Below, piece after piece: positions 55,920 to 64,000 of a stretch of 64,000 nucleotides of DNA. The stretch lies in NCBI RefSeq assembly GCF_000227295.1, contig NZ_JH165054.1, forward strand, positions 156,560 through 220,559. Reading direction: 5' to 3'. Numbering within the stretch: position 1 is the stretch's first letter; every line of letters starts with the position of its first letter. Below the pieces are notes generated by a model, which was not told the origin of the DNA, ran no database searches, and saw nothing but the letters and a program-made list of their open reading frames with translations. A program made the position numbers and the translations under genes. Origin of the DNA: Cutibacterium avidum ATCC 25577. Its GTDB lineage: Bacteria; Actinomycetota; Actinomycetes; Propionibacteriales; Propionibacteriaceae.

Positions 55920-56609
55920 TCACAGAGAGGTGAGAACGTCGTCGATCAGGCCGTACTCCTTGGCGCCCTGGGCGGTCAGGTACTTGTCGCGGTCGATGTC
56001 CTTGGACACCTGCTCAACGCTCTGACCGGTCGCATCAGCCAACATGCCCTCCATGAGCTTGCGGATGCGCTGAATCTCGTCGTCCAGGATCTCGATGTCG
56101 GTGGCCTGGCCATAGGTGGCCTGACCCATCGCCGGCTGATGGATGAGAATGGTCGAGTTCGGCAGGGACAGACGCTGTCCCTTCGCCCCGGCCGCCAGCA
56201 ACACGGCCGCAGCCGAGGCCGCCATACCCAGACAGATCGTCTGAACATCGGGACGCACGTAGTTCATGGTGTCGTAGATCGCCGTCATCGCGGTGAAGGA
56301 GCCACCGGGCGAGTTGATGTACATGCTGATCTGGCGATCGGCATCCATCGACTGCAGGCACAGCAGCTGAGCCATCACGGCATTGGCGATGTCGTCGGTC
56401 ACCGGGGTGCCGAGGAAGATGATGCGGTCCTCGAACAGCTTGGTGTATGGGTCGACACGACGCACGCCGTAAGAGGTGCGCTCCTCCCACTGCGGGATGT
56501 AGTAGTCGTTGCGCGGACCTGCCGGGGCCAGCCCACCGGGAGCAGCCTGCTCGGCCTGCTCGGCGTTCAAGGCGGCCAGCCGACTCCTGTCAAAGGCGTT
56601 GAATCCCAT
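55920..56609 (-). CDS. clpP2: ATP-dependent Clp protease proteolytic subunit ClpP2
   Basis: Serine protease subunit of 229 residues, forming a mixed ClpP1P2 tetradecamer in actinobacteria. The catalytic Ser is in GMAASAAAVL, and His in ILIHQPAMG. The longer N-terminus (MGFNAFDRSRLAALNAEQ) is typical of ClpP2. ATG 56609 has GAGG 5 bases upstream and lies 7 bp after the clpP1 stop. Confidence 0.93.
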   Translation of the reverse strand: MGFNAFDRSRLAALNAEQAEQAAPGGLAPAGPRNDYYIPQWEERTSYGVRRVDPYTKLFEDRIIFLGTPVTDDIANAVMAQLLCLQSMDADRQISMYINSPGGSFTAMTAIYDTMNYVRPDVQTICLGMAASAAAVLLAAGAKGQRLSLPNSTILIHQPAMGQATYGQATDIEILDDEIQRIRKLMEGMLADATGQSVEQVSKDIDRDKYLTAQGAKEYGLIDDVLTSL

Positions 56610-56616
56610 GGTCACC

Positions 56617-57255
56617 TCACTGATTGGGGGCGTCGCCGCGGAGCTGCGACGCGTTGCTGTAGACGTGGTCGATGAGCCCGTACTCAAGAGCCTCCTGAGC
56701 GGTGAACCAGTGGTCACGGTCGGAGTCCTCGAGGATTTGCTCCAGGGTGTGGCCGGAGTGATCGGCATTGAGCTGGGAGAGCTCCCGCTTGGTGTCCTTG
56801 AGCATCTTGGCGTTGATGGCGATCTCCGTGGCGGTACCGCCGACGCCACCCAACGGCTGATGCATGAGGATCTTGGCATGCGGCAGGGCGTACCTCTTGC
56901 CGGGGGTACCGGCAGTCAGCAGGAACTGGCCCATCGAGGCAGCCATACCCATCGTCACCGTGGCGACATCGTTGGAGATCCACTGCATGGTGTCGTAGAT
57001 CGCCATTCCGCCGGTGACCGAGCCACCCGGGGAGTTGATGTACAGGTAGATGTCAGCCTCGGGATCCTCGGCGTTGAGCAGCAACATCTGGGCGCACAGC
57101 GCGTTGGCATTCTCGTCCTTGACCTCGGACCCAAGGAAGACGATGCGGTTGCGCAGCAGCGACTGGTAGACGTTGTCGGTCATCCCGGCACCGCCGGTCT
57201 CGGGGCCGGCCATGGCGGGCATGCCCTGGGAAGTGATCGAAGTGTTGTGATTCAC
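56617..57255 (-). CDS. clpP1: ATP-dependent Clp protease proteolytic subunit ClpP1
   Basis: A 212-residue ClpP with all three residues: Ser in [10 protein letters not shown], His in LMHQPLGG and Asp in the following block. Sequence [18 protein letters not shown] opens the mature core. The GTG at 57255 is the assigned start; internal methionines at positions 12, 15 and 25 are alternatives and some of this leader is likely a removed propeptide. A ClgR-like box lies just upstream. Confidence 0.93.
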   Translation of the reverse strand: MNHNTSITSQGMPAMAGPETGGAGMTDNVYQSLLRNRIVFLGSEVKDENANALCAQMLLLNAEDPEADIYLYINSPGGSVTGGMAIYDTMQWISNDVATVTMGMAASMGQFLLTAGTPGKRYALPHAKILMHQPLGGVGGTATEIAINAKMLKDTKRELSQLNADHSGHTLEQILEDSDRDHWFTAQEALEYGLIDHVYSNASQLRGDAPNQ

Positions 57256-57296
57256 GATTTTGAACCTACCTTGTGGGAACGACAGTTCCAGGGGCT

Positions 57297-57310
57297 TTCG
57301 CGTTCAGCGG
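57297..57310 (-). promoter_or_regulatory. ClgR-like box upstream of clpP1
   Basis: The minus strand reads CCGCTGAACGCGAA, matching the CGC-N5-GCG palindrome core that I recall for the actinobacterial Clp regulator ClgR. It lies about 40 bp before the clpP1 start and overlaps the stop of the upstream gene. The core matches; some flanking positions do not. Confidence 0.4.
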
Positions 57311-58647
57311 TCCTCGACGAGGTCGGCATGCTCCTCGTCCGGGTTGTCCTCAAGACCCTCAGTAGGTCGGGAGGAGATGAGGGCATTGGCCCACCGGGCG
57401 CCCGGGTCGTGGTCGATGAGGGTCGCCTTGACGAGCAGCGAACACGGTAGAGCGATGAGGGTTCCCAGCGCACCGAAGACCCAGCCCCACAACAACAGGG
57501 AGACGAAGGACATCGTCGGAGTCAGGCCGACGGCGTCACCCGCGAACTTCGGCTGAATGATGGACTGGATGACGAAGTTGAGCACGGAGTAAGCGATGAT
57601 CACAGCAAGTGCCGCAACCCAACCGTCGCCGAAGAGAGCCAGCAGGGCCGGCGGGATGACACCGATGATGAAGCCGATGTTCGGGATGTAGTTCGTCAGG
57701 AAGCTGAACAACGCCCACACCCCGGCAAGAGGGACACCGATGATGAGCAGGGCCGCCCAGTCGAAGAGCGCAACGATGAGACCGAACACCGTCGTGACGA
57801 GCCAGTACTTGCGAATACCGCTGGCAAAGGACTCGAGGGCGATGACGACGTCGGGTTTCCGCTTACCAGCCAGACGAAGACGATCGTGCATCTGCGGGGT
57901 GTCCATGACCATGAAGATCATGCCCGTCAGGGTGACGACGATCATCGTCACCACACTCGTGGTGTCCGAGGCCAAGGATGTCACGACCGACATCACCTGC
58001 TGAGGATCAATCTTCTTGAGTTTCTCGGTGATGACCTCTTGGGAGTAGCCGAGCTGCGTCGACCAGTTCAACAGCTGGGTGTAGGTCTTCTCCATCTGCG
58101 GGATGTAGCTCTGCAACTGGTTGATCATGGCCGCGACCGACCACACCATTCCAGCCAATCCCGCTGCCAACACGATGACGACGACGGTGCCGGCTGATGT
58201 GGCGGAAATCCACCTCGGGCACTTGTGCTTCACGAGCCAGGTGTGGATCGGGTAGGCCGTGATGAGCAGGTTCAGAGCGAAGAACAGCGGCGCAATGACG
58301 CTGGAGAGTTCGTGGAGGAAGCTCAGTCCTAGCCACGCTGCAGCCAGGGTGAGAAGGACGATCGTGACCTTGGGCAAACCGTGCTTGCTGGACGCAGCCT
58401 TGGCCTTCTCCTCGTCCTTGGGCTGAGGCTGAAGACCGGACTCAGCCGCCATCTTGGCGCTCGTCGCGCCATGGGCCGGCTGCTCCTCGAGCGTTGCTTC
58501 GTCGGTCTCGACCTCGCCGCGCTCGACAGCACGGGCCACCGCGATGTCGTCGGCCACCATCTGGCGCACATTGCGCAACTGACGGGTGGCGGGAGCAACG
58601 GAGATCCGGCGTCGAGGCCGTGGGGTGCGTGAGGGGCGTTTGCTCAT
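57304..58647 (-). CDS. AI-2E family (PerM/YdiK-type) membrane protein
   Basis: A 447-residue protein. A polar, acidic, Ala/Glu-rich cytosolic region (1-105) precedes a membrane domain of about eight helices (VTIVLLTLAAAWLGLSFL; VVIVLAAGLAGMVWSVAAM; TTVFGLIVALFDWAALLIIG; the conserved FLTNYIPNIGFIIGVIPP; AALAVIIAYSVLNFVIQSII). The motif NYIPNIG and the QPKFAGDAVGLTP block are marks of this family. Substrate assignments, such as autoinducer export or sodium:proton antiport, differ between members. It separates tig from clpP1, unlike the usual tig-clpP order. Confidence 0.85.
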   Translation of the reverse strand: MSKRPSRTPRPRRRISVAPATRQLRNVRQMVADDIAVARAVERGEVETDEATLEEQPAHGATSAKMAAESGLQPQPKDEEKAKAASSKHGLPKVTIVLLTLAAAWLGLSFLHELSSVIAPLFFALNLLITAYPIHTWLVKHKCPRWISATSAGTVVVIVLAAGLAGMVWSVAAMINQLQSYIPQMEKTYTQLLNWSTQLGYSQEVITEKLKKIDPQQVMSVVTSLASDTTSVVTMIVVTLTGMIFMVMDTPQMHDRLRLAGKRKPDVVIALESFASGIRKYWLVTTVFGLIVALFDWAALLIIGVPLAGVWALFSFLTNYIPNIGFIIGVIPPALLALFGDGWVAALAVIIAYSVLNFVIQSIIQPKFAGDAVGLTPTMSFVSLLLWGWVFGALGTLIALPCSLLVKATLIDHDPGARWANALISSRPTEGLEDNPDEEHADLVEDR

Positions 58648-58751
58648 CGGACTTCCTCAGGTTGACGTGAAGCCGGCGCCGCGCGGAAAACCCGCACGAC
58701 GCCGGTCATCAACGGATCATGTCGATCCTAGGGGACTGCCGTCCCGGATCG

Positions 58752-60365
58752 TCACTCAGACTTGTCCTCCTTGGCCGCCGACTTGGTCGACTTGGCCGCA
58801 GTCGACTTCTTGGCGGCCGACTTCTTGGCAGCAGGCTTCTCGTCAGCCTTGTCCTTATCGGCGGGCTTCTTGGAGGTCGTCTTCTTGGCAGCGGGCTTCT
58901 TGGCCGGAGCCTTCTTCGCAGTGGGCTTCTTGGCAGCGGACTTCTTCTCGGCCTTGGCCTCCTCAGCGGAAGCCTCAGCCTTGCCTTCGGCCTCCTCGTC
59001 GGAGTTCTCGGTCTCCGCCGGCTTGTCGGCAATGGTGCCGTCGGGCTGGATGCGGTCGAGCTCGAGGGCCTCACCCTTCGAGTCCCTGACGGTGGCAGTA
59101 CCGACCATCGAGGCCAGAGCCTTGCCACGACGGATCTCCTGCATCCAATCGGGCAGGTGGTTGTGCTGCATCATGTGCTGGGCCTCCTCCTCAGGGGAAG
59201 TTCCGTTCTGCTGAGCCTTGCGGAAGAGCAGTTCGGTTAGCTCATTCTGCTCGACGCCGATCTCGTCGTCGTCAGCCATCTTGTCGAGGACGACCTGAGC
59301 CTTGAGGGCGTCGAGGGAGCGCTTCTCGATCTCAGCCCAGAAGTCGTCGGCGTTGTCGGCCTCCTCCTCGGACTCCTCGAGATACTCCTCGACCGTCATA
59401 CCAGCCTGGGTCAGCTGCTGGCTGACCTGCTGACGACGGGCCTCAAGCTCGGCGTCGACGAGGGCGGTCGGCAGCTCGATGTCAATCTTGGAGATGACCT
59501 CCTCGAGGACCTTGTCGCGAGCGTCGGCAGCCTGATCCAGACGGGCCATATTCTCGAGGGCGGTGCGCAGATCGGCACGCATCTCATCGACGGTGTCGAA
59601 CTGGCTGACGAGCTGGGCGAAGTCATCGTCAACGGCCGGGAGCTCCTGCTCGCAGACCTTGGTGACGGTGACCTTGATGTCGGCCTCCTGACCGCGCAGC
59701 GGGCCACCGACGAGAGTGGAGTGGAAGTCGGCGGACTCGCCAGCCTTCAGACCGGTGACCGCCTCGTCGAGTCCCTCGAGCATGCCCTCGGAGCCGACCT
59801 TGTAAGTGACGCCGGAAGCGGTGGCGTCCTCCAAGGCCTCACCGTCGCGGGTGCCAGCCAGGTCGATGGTGACGAGGTCATCCTTGGCAGCAGCGCGCTC
59901 GACCTCAGTGTTGGTGGCGAAACGCTGGCGCAGGGTCTCGACGCGCTCGTCGACGTCCTCGTCAGGCACCTCGACGGCGGGCACCTCGACGGAGATGGCG
60001 GAGAGATCAGGCAGGTCGAACTCAGGACGGACGTCCACCTCTGCGGTGAACTCGACGACCTCGCCGTCCTCCAGCTTGGTCACCTTGATCTCGGGCTGAC
60101 CAAGGGGAACGACCTTGTTCTCCTCGACGGCCTTGCCGTAAGCGGCAGGCAGCGCGTCGTTGATGGCCTCCTGAAGGACGACTCCGCGGCCGAAACGCTG
60201 GTCGATGACCGGAGCTGGCACCTTTCCCTTGCGGAAGCCGGGGACATTCACCTGGGCGGCAATGTCCTTGTAGGCCTTGTCAAGGCTGGGCTTCAGTTCA
60301 TCGAAGGGCATCTCGATCGTGAGCTTCACACGGTTGGTGCTGAGCTTCTCAAGGGTGCTGGGCAC
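58752..60365 (-). CDS. tig: Trigger factor with lysine/alanine-rich C-terminal extension
   Basis: Ribosome-bound chaperone of about 537 residues, where typical trigger factors are about 430-470. The ribosome-binding loop is GFRKGKVPA near residue 45. The FKBP-type PPIase domain spans about 150-240, and the helical C-domain runs to about 425. The last 90 residues form a low-complexity tail of AKKP and KKPAAKK-like repeats, similar to histone H1. GTG 60365 is chosen for its AGGAG site; the upstream open frame is a shadow of pepT. It lies upstream of the clp genes. Confidence 0.93.
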   Translation of the reverse strand: MPSTLEKLSTNRVKLTIEMPFDELKPSLDKAYKDIAAQVNVPGFRKGKVPAPVIDQRFGRGVVLQEAINDALPAAYGKAVEENKVVPLGQPEIKVTKLEDGEVVEFTAEVDVRPEFDLPDLSAISVEVPAVEVPDEDVDERVETLRQRFATNTEVERAAAKDDLVTIDLAGTRDGEALEDATASGVTYKVGSEGMLEGLDEAVTGLKAGESADFHSTLVGGPLRGQEADIKVTVTKVCEQELPAVDDDFAQLVSQFDTVDEMRADLRTALENMARLDQAADARDKVLEEVISKIDIELPTALVDAELEARRQQVSQQLTQAGMTVEEYLEESEEEADNADDFWAEIEKRSLDALKAQVVLDKMADDDEIGVEQNELTELLFRKAQQNGTSPEEEAQHMMQHNHLPDWMQEIRRGKALASMVGTATVRDSKGEALELDRIQPDGTIADKPAETENSDEEAEGKAEASAEEAKAEKKSAAKKPTAKKAPAKKPAAKKTTSKKPADKDKADEKPAAKKSAAKKSTAAKSTKSAAKEDKSE

Positions 60366-60608
60366 GAAGTTTCTCCTGTGGTTCCGATTCTGTCGTCCCC
60401 GTTTCAGGGAACACACATTCCATCCGATTCTAGCGATGTGGTGGCATGCGAGCCAATGAGACGCCTTCGAGTTGATCTGATGGTCCGCTACCCGCGTTTT
60501 TCCAGTGTCACCACGCCCATGCCGACTATTCCCCTCGGCCGCACGCAGATTCTGGAATGATCCCGATGATGATTCGTCCGTGCATTCGTCCATGAGAGGA
60601 AGCCCGCC

Positions 60609-61856
60609 GTGACCACTGCATCCATCGAACTCCAGGACGCTCTCGCCACTCGTTTCCTGCGCTACAGCGCAATATCCAGTCAGAGTGACGCCTCCGCCAC
60701 CGTCGTTCCCTCCTCGCAGGGGCAGTGGGAGTTTGCGCGGTTGCTGGCCGTGGAACTCGAGGATGCCGGGGTCGAGAACATTCATCTCAGCGACACCTGC
60801 GTGCTGACGGCACGGATCCCATCAACCCTGCCTGATGGCACGAAGGCGCCGACAATCGGCTTTTGCACCCACCTCGACACCGCCGACTCCGGCCTCAGCC
60901 CAGACGTCCACGCCCGGATCATCGAACACACCGGTGGGGACATCCACCTGGGTGGTGACCAGTGGATCCGCCGTGAGGAACACCCAGAGATCGACGCCTA
61001 CGTGGGCCAACGCATCCTGGTGACCGACGGAACCAGCGTGCTGGGGGCCGACGACAAGGCTGGTGTGGCGTCGGTGATGGAGGCTGTCGTCACATTGATG
61101 GCCGATCCGCGGCCCCATCCGGAGGTGTACCTCTCCTTCGTACCCGATGAGGAGATCGGACTGCGCGGAATACGGACGATGGACCTCGAGCGATTCCCGG
61201 TCGACTGGGCGTACACCCTGGACTGCTGCGAGCTCGGTGAGGTGGTCGAGGCCACCTTCAACGCCGCCTACGCGACGGTGGTGATCGAGGGAGTTGCAGC
61301 CCATCCGATGAGCGCATTTGGCGTTCTGGTCAATCCCATCCTCGTTGCCCACGACCTCATCGGGAGGTTCGACCCGGCCCAGACTCCGGAGTGCACCAAG
61401 GAACGCGAGGGCTACATCTGGGTCGACGCCATCCACGGCGACCAGTCGGCGACGACAGTTGATCTGAACATCCGTGACCACGACCGCGCCCGTTTCGAGG
61501 AGCGCAAGGACGAGATTCGACATGTCGTCGAGCAGGTGCGCGCAGCTCATCCTCGGGCGCGGATCGACGTCACCTTCGAGGACGTCTATGCCAATCTCGA
61601 GGACTCCAAGACCCCCGACAACGCGATCGCTGCCCAACGATTGCTCGAAGCCATGTCGACCGTGGGAGTCGAGCCCATCCACCGGTCAATGCGTGGTGGG
61701 ACCGACGGCTCCTGGCTGTCCACCCAAGGCATCTTCACCCCGAATTTCTTCACCGGCGCCCACAATTTCCATTCCCGATGCGAATTCCTGCCGCTGCCGA
61801 GTCTGGAACGCAGCCATCAGGTCGTCATGGAGCTGATGCGGGGAGCCTCGTGCTGA
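60609..61856 (+). CDS. pepT: Peptidase T (tripeptidase)
   Basis: M20B zinc aminotripeptidase of 415 residues. Metal ligands appear in FCTHLDTADSG (His, Asp), GADDKAGVASVMEAV (Asp bridging), PDEEIGLRG (Glu base and ligand), YTLDCCELGE (Asp) and HNFHSRCEFL (His). ARFEERKDEI lies in the dimerisation domain. GTG 60609 follows AGAGGAAGC. Peptide recycling fits with the tricorn and Clp proteases in the same region. A hairpin follows the stop. Confidence 0.92.
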   Translation: MTTASIELQDALATRFLRYSAISSQSDASATVVPSSQGQWEFARLLAVELEDAGVENIHLSDTCVLTARIPSTLPDGTKAPTIGFCTHLDTADSGLSPDVHARIIEHTGGDIHLGGDQWIRREEHPEIDAYVGQRILVTDGTSVLGADDKAGVASVMEAVVTLMADPRPHPEVYLSFVPDEEIGLRGIRTMDLERFPVDWAYTLDCCELGEVVEATFNAAYATVVIEGVAAHPMSAFGVLVNPILVAHDLIGRFDPAQTPECTKEREGYIWVDAIHGDQSATTVDLNIRDHDRARFEERKDEIRHVVEQVRAAHPRARIDVTFEDVYANLEDSKTPDNAIAAQRLLEAMSTVGVEPIHRSMRGGTDGSWLSTQGIFTPNFFTGAHNFHSRCEFLPLPSLERSHQVVMELMRGASC

Positions 61857-61867
61857 CAAAAGAAATT

Positions 61868-61893
61868 CGCCCCGAGCCAGACAGCTCGGGGCG
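61868..61893. terminator. Hairpin between pepT and tRNA-Gly, bidirectional
   Basis: Perfect 10-base arms (61868-61877 and 61884-61893) with a 6-base loop. On the minus strand it is followed by AATTTCTTTT, so it is a good terminator for the tRNA-Gly transcript as well as stopping pepT read-through. Confidence 0.7.
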
Positions 61894-61900
61894 ATCAGCG

Positions 61901-61971
61901 AGCGGATGACGGGAATCGAACCCGCGTAGCCAGTTTGGAAGACTGGGGCTCTACCATTGAGCTACATCCGC
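61901..61971 (-). tRNA. tRNA-Gly (anticodon TCC)
   Basis: A 71-base cloverleaf on the minus strand. The acceptor stem GCGGATG pairs with CATCCGC, and GTTCGATTC is the T loop. The anticodon loop reads CTTCCAA, anticodon TCC. No encoded CCA. Discriminator T. Confidence 0.93.
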
Positions 61972-62130
61972 ATGTCCCCAACGGGACCCCGACAGCATAC
62001 ATGGATTGACCGTTGACGTCACATCCGTCGTGGCACGGTAGGTCGGAACGTCCTGAACTCGTCCGCTCGTCACCCAGATATCAACCTTTCGGACCATGTC
62101 CACAGCTGATTCCCATGATGTGATGGCCTC

Positions 62131-62574
62131 ATGACACCGTTGAAGAAGCTTGCAACCTGCGCGGCGACCTGGTTGGTCATTGGCCTGGTCGGCGGAGTGT
62201 TCTACCGCGAGTTCACCAAGGCCCACGATTTCACCGGCTGGACCCAGCTCAAGGTGGTGCACACCCACAGCCTGGCGCTGGGCTTCATACTGACCCTCAT
62301 CGTGCTGCTCCTGGAGCGAGCTTTCACCCTGTCGGCACACCGGGGCGCCTTCGCCACCTATTTCTGGGGATTCAACCTCGGTCTCCTGCTGACCATCGCG
62401 ATGCTCGTGGTGCACGGCATCATGCAGGTCAATGGCAGCACTGACGTCTCCCCTGCCATCTCCGGCATGGCCGGCCTCGGGCACATTGGCCTTTCTGTCG
62501 GCCTCGTCGGGCTCATGGTGGCCCTGTTCAAATCGATTTCAGCTACCAACCGTCAGGTTGATCAGCAGGCCTGA
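62131..62574 (+). CDS. DUF2871 membrane protein
   Basis: A 147-residue protein with four membrane helices and the family landmarks GLVGGVFYREFTKAHDFTG, VVHTHSLALGFI with paired histidines, and LVVHGIMQVNG near helix 3. This four-helix DUF2871 family is seen in Firmicutes and actinobacteria. Function unknown; the histidines could bind heme or metal, which is speculation. It lies between the two tRNA genes. Confidence 0.75.
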   Translation: MTPLKKLATCAATWLVIGLVGGVFYREFTKAHDFTGWTQLKVVHTHSLALGFILTLIVLLLERAFTLSAHRGAFATYFWGFNLGLLLTIAMLVVHGIMQVNGSTDVSPAISGMAGLGHIGLSVGLVGLMVALFKSISATNRQVDQQA

Positions 62575-62843
62575 TCTCTCCACGTCTCCACGGCGACGGC
62601 GCATTCCTCGGGGTGCGCCGTTTGTCGTGGAGCCGGTCGTGAACCGTTCTGTCGGGTCTTCCACGCGCCAGCCTCTCGTAGCAGCCCGTCAACGTGGGTC
62701 CGCCAACAGCACATGGACCATTCACTCAGTCGAACAGATCTCCCCTTGTCACAGCGGCCGTGGAGAAATCACCAGAGCCGTTCATCGTGCTCTGGATAGG
62801 GCCATACCCGCTGCACAAAACGTTGTGACAAGGGTGAACAGGG

Positions 62844-62916
62844 TCGGGGCGACAGGACTCGAACCTGCGGTCTCCTGCTCCCAAAGCAGGCGCGCTAGCC
62901 ACTACGCTACGCCCCG
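62844..62916 (-). tRNA. tRNA-Pro (anticodon TGG)
   Basis: A 73-base cloverleaf on the minus strand with acceptor stem CGGGGCG / CGCCCCG, discriminator A, T loop GGTTCGAGTCC and anticodon loop TTTGGGA, anticodon TGG. No encoded CCA. Confidence 0.93.
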
Positions 62917-63007
62917 TCTCATCACGTCCATCGCAACGAGAACGTCGACAGCTTAGTGGAACACCCCGTCGCTCGGCCAATGAGACACCTCTCCAACGCC
63001 AATTCCG

Positions 63008-63949
63008 TTACTTCGACACCGATCGGATGGCGTCGGCGATGACTTCAGGGCGATCCAACATCATGAGGTGATGGGAGTTCTCAACGACGACCAACTTCGC
63101 GCCGAGCATCGGGGCCAGACGTTCGTGAAGCTCCAGCTCCTGTTCCTGACCCGAATACACCGCTGACAGCAGCACCGTGGGCAGCCCCGGCCATGGATGG
63201 TCTGAACGAACGGCCATGAGGTCCCACGCCTGCCGGTCGTAGCCAATCCACTCAGCTACCGCCATCGCCATGGCGTCAGGACTTCCGTAAACCCGGTACA
63301 GCCGATGCTCGTGGAATTGGTGCCACACCAACTTCCCGGACCTCATCGTCTGTGCCACCACGCCAACGGCAAAAGCGGCGCGGCCCAACGAACCCACTAC
63401 CGAATCCATCACTTTGTGGACGGCCTTGGGTAGCGCAATGCTGTGTTCGCGCGGAGGATGAGTCGGCCATTCCACCGACGGGTCCACGAGTATGATTCCG
63501 GCGACGACGTCAGGATGGATACGGGTGAAGGCCTCGGCATGGAAAGCCGCCATGGAGTGGGCGACGAGAATGACCTTCCGTGGTTCCTTGGTGTCCCAAT
63601 GCCCTTGAATGACCCCGACCAAGTCCCTCAGGCTGGCGACCTCTTCGTCGAGGTCCGGATAGCGTCCGGGCCATAGCGTTCCACCGAGCCCTGGTCTGTC
63701 ATAGGTGATGACGTCGAGGTCCTGCAAACGATCTACCACCGGTTTCCAGAAGTCGCTCGACGCCGCGGCGCCAGCCATGAGGAGGATGACCGGGTCGTCG
63801 ACATTGTGATCGGGCCCTTCACCATCGTCGTAGACAACTCGAATTGGCCGTCCGCCCAGCTCCCGAACCGATGTCAAGGCGTCGTGGGCAGAGTCAAGAA
63901 CCTTGTGACCGCACCCGTTGGAACAGCTGGCCTCAGCATTCTCACTCAT
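63008..63949 (-). CDS. Alpha/beta hydrolase-fold protein
   Basis: About 313 residues. The N-terminus is Cys-rich (ASCSNGCGH). The hydrolase core has an oxyanion-type segment near VILLMAGAAASSDFW, the nucleophile elbow AHSMAAF in VAHSMAAFHAEAF (a variant of GxSxG), and the catalytic His region NSHHLMMLDRPEVI. The substrate is not evident. ATG 63949 is preferred because GGGGG lies 6 bases upstream; an earlier start at 63967 is possible. It ends the annotated part of the window. Confidence 0.75.
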   Translation of the reverse strand: MSENAEASCSNGCGHKVLDSAHDALTSVRELGGRPIRVVYDDGEGPDHNVDDPVILLMAGAAASSDFWKPVVDRLQDLDVITYDRPGLGGTLWPGRYPDLDEEVASLRDLVGVIQGHWDTKEPRKVILVAHSMAAFHAEAFTRIHPDVVAGIILVDPSVEWPTHPPREHSIALPKAVHKVMDSVVGSLGRAAFAVGVVAQTMRSGKLVWHQFHEHRLYRVYGSPDAMAMAVAEWIGYDRQAWDLMAVRSDHPWPGLPTVLLSAVYSGQEQELELHERLAPMLGAKLVVVENSHHLMMLDRPEVIADAIRSVSK

Positions 63950-64000
63950 GACAACCCCCTGTCTCACACCACACTTGTCTGGACCCTCACGAGATGCGCG

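Noticed and set aside
54447-56675. 742-codon plus-strand frame opposite clpX and clpP2
   Set aside because: Antisense shadow; the minus strand encodes zinc-finger, Walker and ClpP motifs.
60366-60785. Upstream extension of the trigger factor frame
   Set aside because: It is the complement of the pepT start, and the GTG at 60365 has a proper AGGAG site.
1-64000. CRISPR arrays, transposases, prophage or conjugation genes
   Set aside because: No regularly spaced repeats, transposase DDE patterns or phage structural genes were seen; XerC alone is a core gene and not evidence of a mobile element.

Overview
The window is GC-rich actinobacterial chromosome and reads most like a Propionibacteriaceae genome of the Cutibacterium type. 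Supporting signs are GTG starts with AGGAG-like ribosome sites, a suf operon led by SufR, paired clpP1/clpP2 genes, fabG-fabI in mabA-inhA order, OpcA next to Zwf, and a sialidase with a CYP152-type P450 as in skin propionibacteria. The species call is inference. No phage, insertion sequence, rRNA operon or CRISPR array was seen. Two tRNA genes (Gly-TCC and Pro-TGG) lie near the right end.

Layout. 0-5 kb: XerC, a degenerate M23 envelope protein, a beta-propeller lactonase, peptide deformylase, a TrmH-type RNA methylase and an SBF-like transporter. 5.5-7.1 kb: an ArsR-type regulator and MFS exporter pair behind a 20-bp perfect inverted repeat that overlaps its promoter. 7.1-12.2 kb: an ABC ATPase-NfeD-SPFH operon, an unknown protein and the fatty-acid genes fabG-fabI. 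12.2-20.4 kb: DUF3099, SURF1, RlmA, an HTH protein with a basic tail beside an ABC-F ATPase, an ElaA acetyltransferase, a zinc peptidase and a large FMN/FAD/4Fe-4S ene-reductase. 20.5-27.2 kb: a complete sufR-B-D-Rieske-C-S-U-T operon. 27.4-32.4 kb: a maltose-type ABC importer (binding protein and two permeases) with a LacI regulator. 32.9-35.4 kb: a proton-pumping pyrophosphatase. 35.4-41.6 kb: an ABC exporter, heme A synthase, a CYP152 P450, a sialidase and heme O synthase. 41.9-45.1 kb: the oxidative pentose phosphate genes zwf-opcA-pgl. 45.3-47.5 kb: a MauE-like membrane protein between two near-duplicate DsbA-like anchored oxidoreductases. 47.6-64 kb: ValS, a tricorn protease, ClpX-ClpP2-ClpP1, an AI-2E family protein, trigger factor, PepT, tRNAs, DUF2871 and an alpha/beta hydrolase.

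The genes fit an organism with aerobic capacity: heme A and heme O synthesis and SURF1 for an aa3 oxidase, Suf for iron-sulfur clusters, and oxidative pentose phosphate NADPH. It also has pyrophosphate-driven energy conservation and strong protein quality control. From memory, much of 7-45 kb follows the order of the Mycobacterium tuberculosis Rv1445c-Rv1488 block: zwf/opcA/pgl, ctaB, ABC-ctaA, suf, HTH/ABC-F, inhA/fabG1, NfeD/SPFH. Against that backbone the mal genes with hppA, and the CYP152 with the sialidase, look like insertions. These, the thiol-oxidoreductase cassette, the lipoprotein-like start of the pyrophosphatase and the histone-like tail of trigger factor are the most interesting points. 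I did not find a clearly new multi-gene system.
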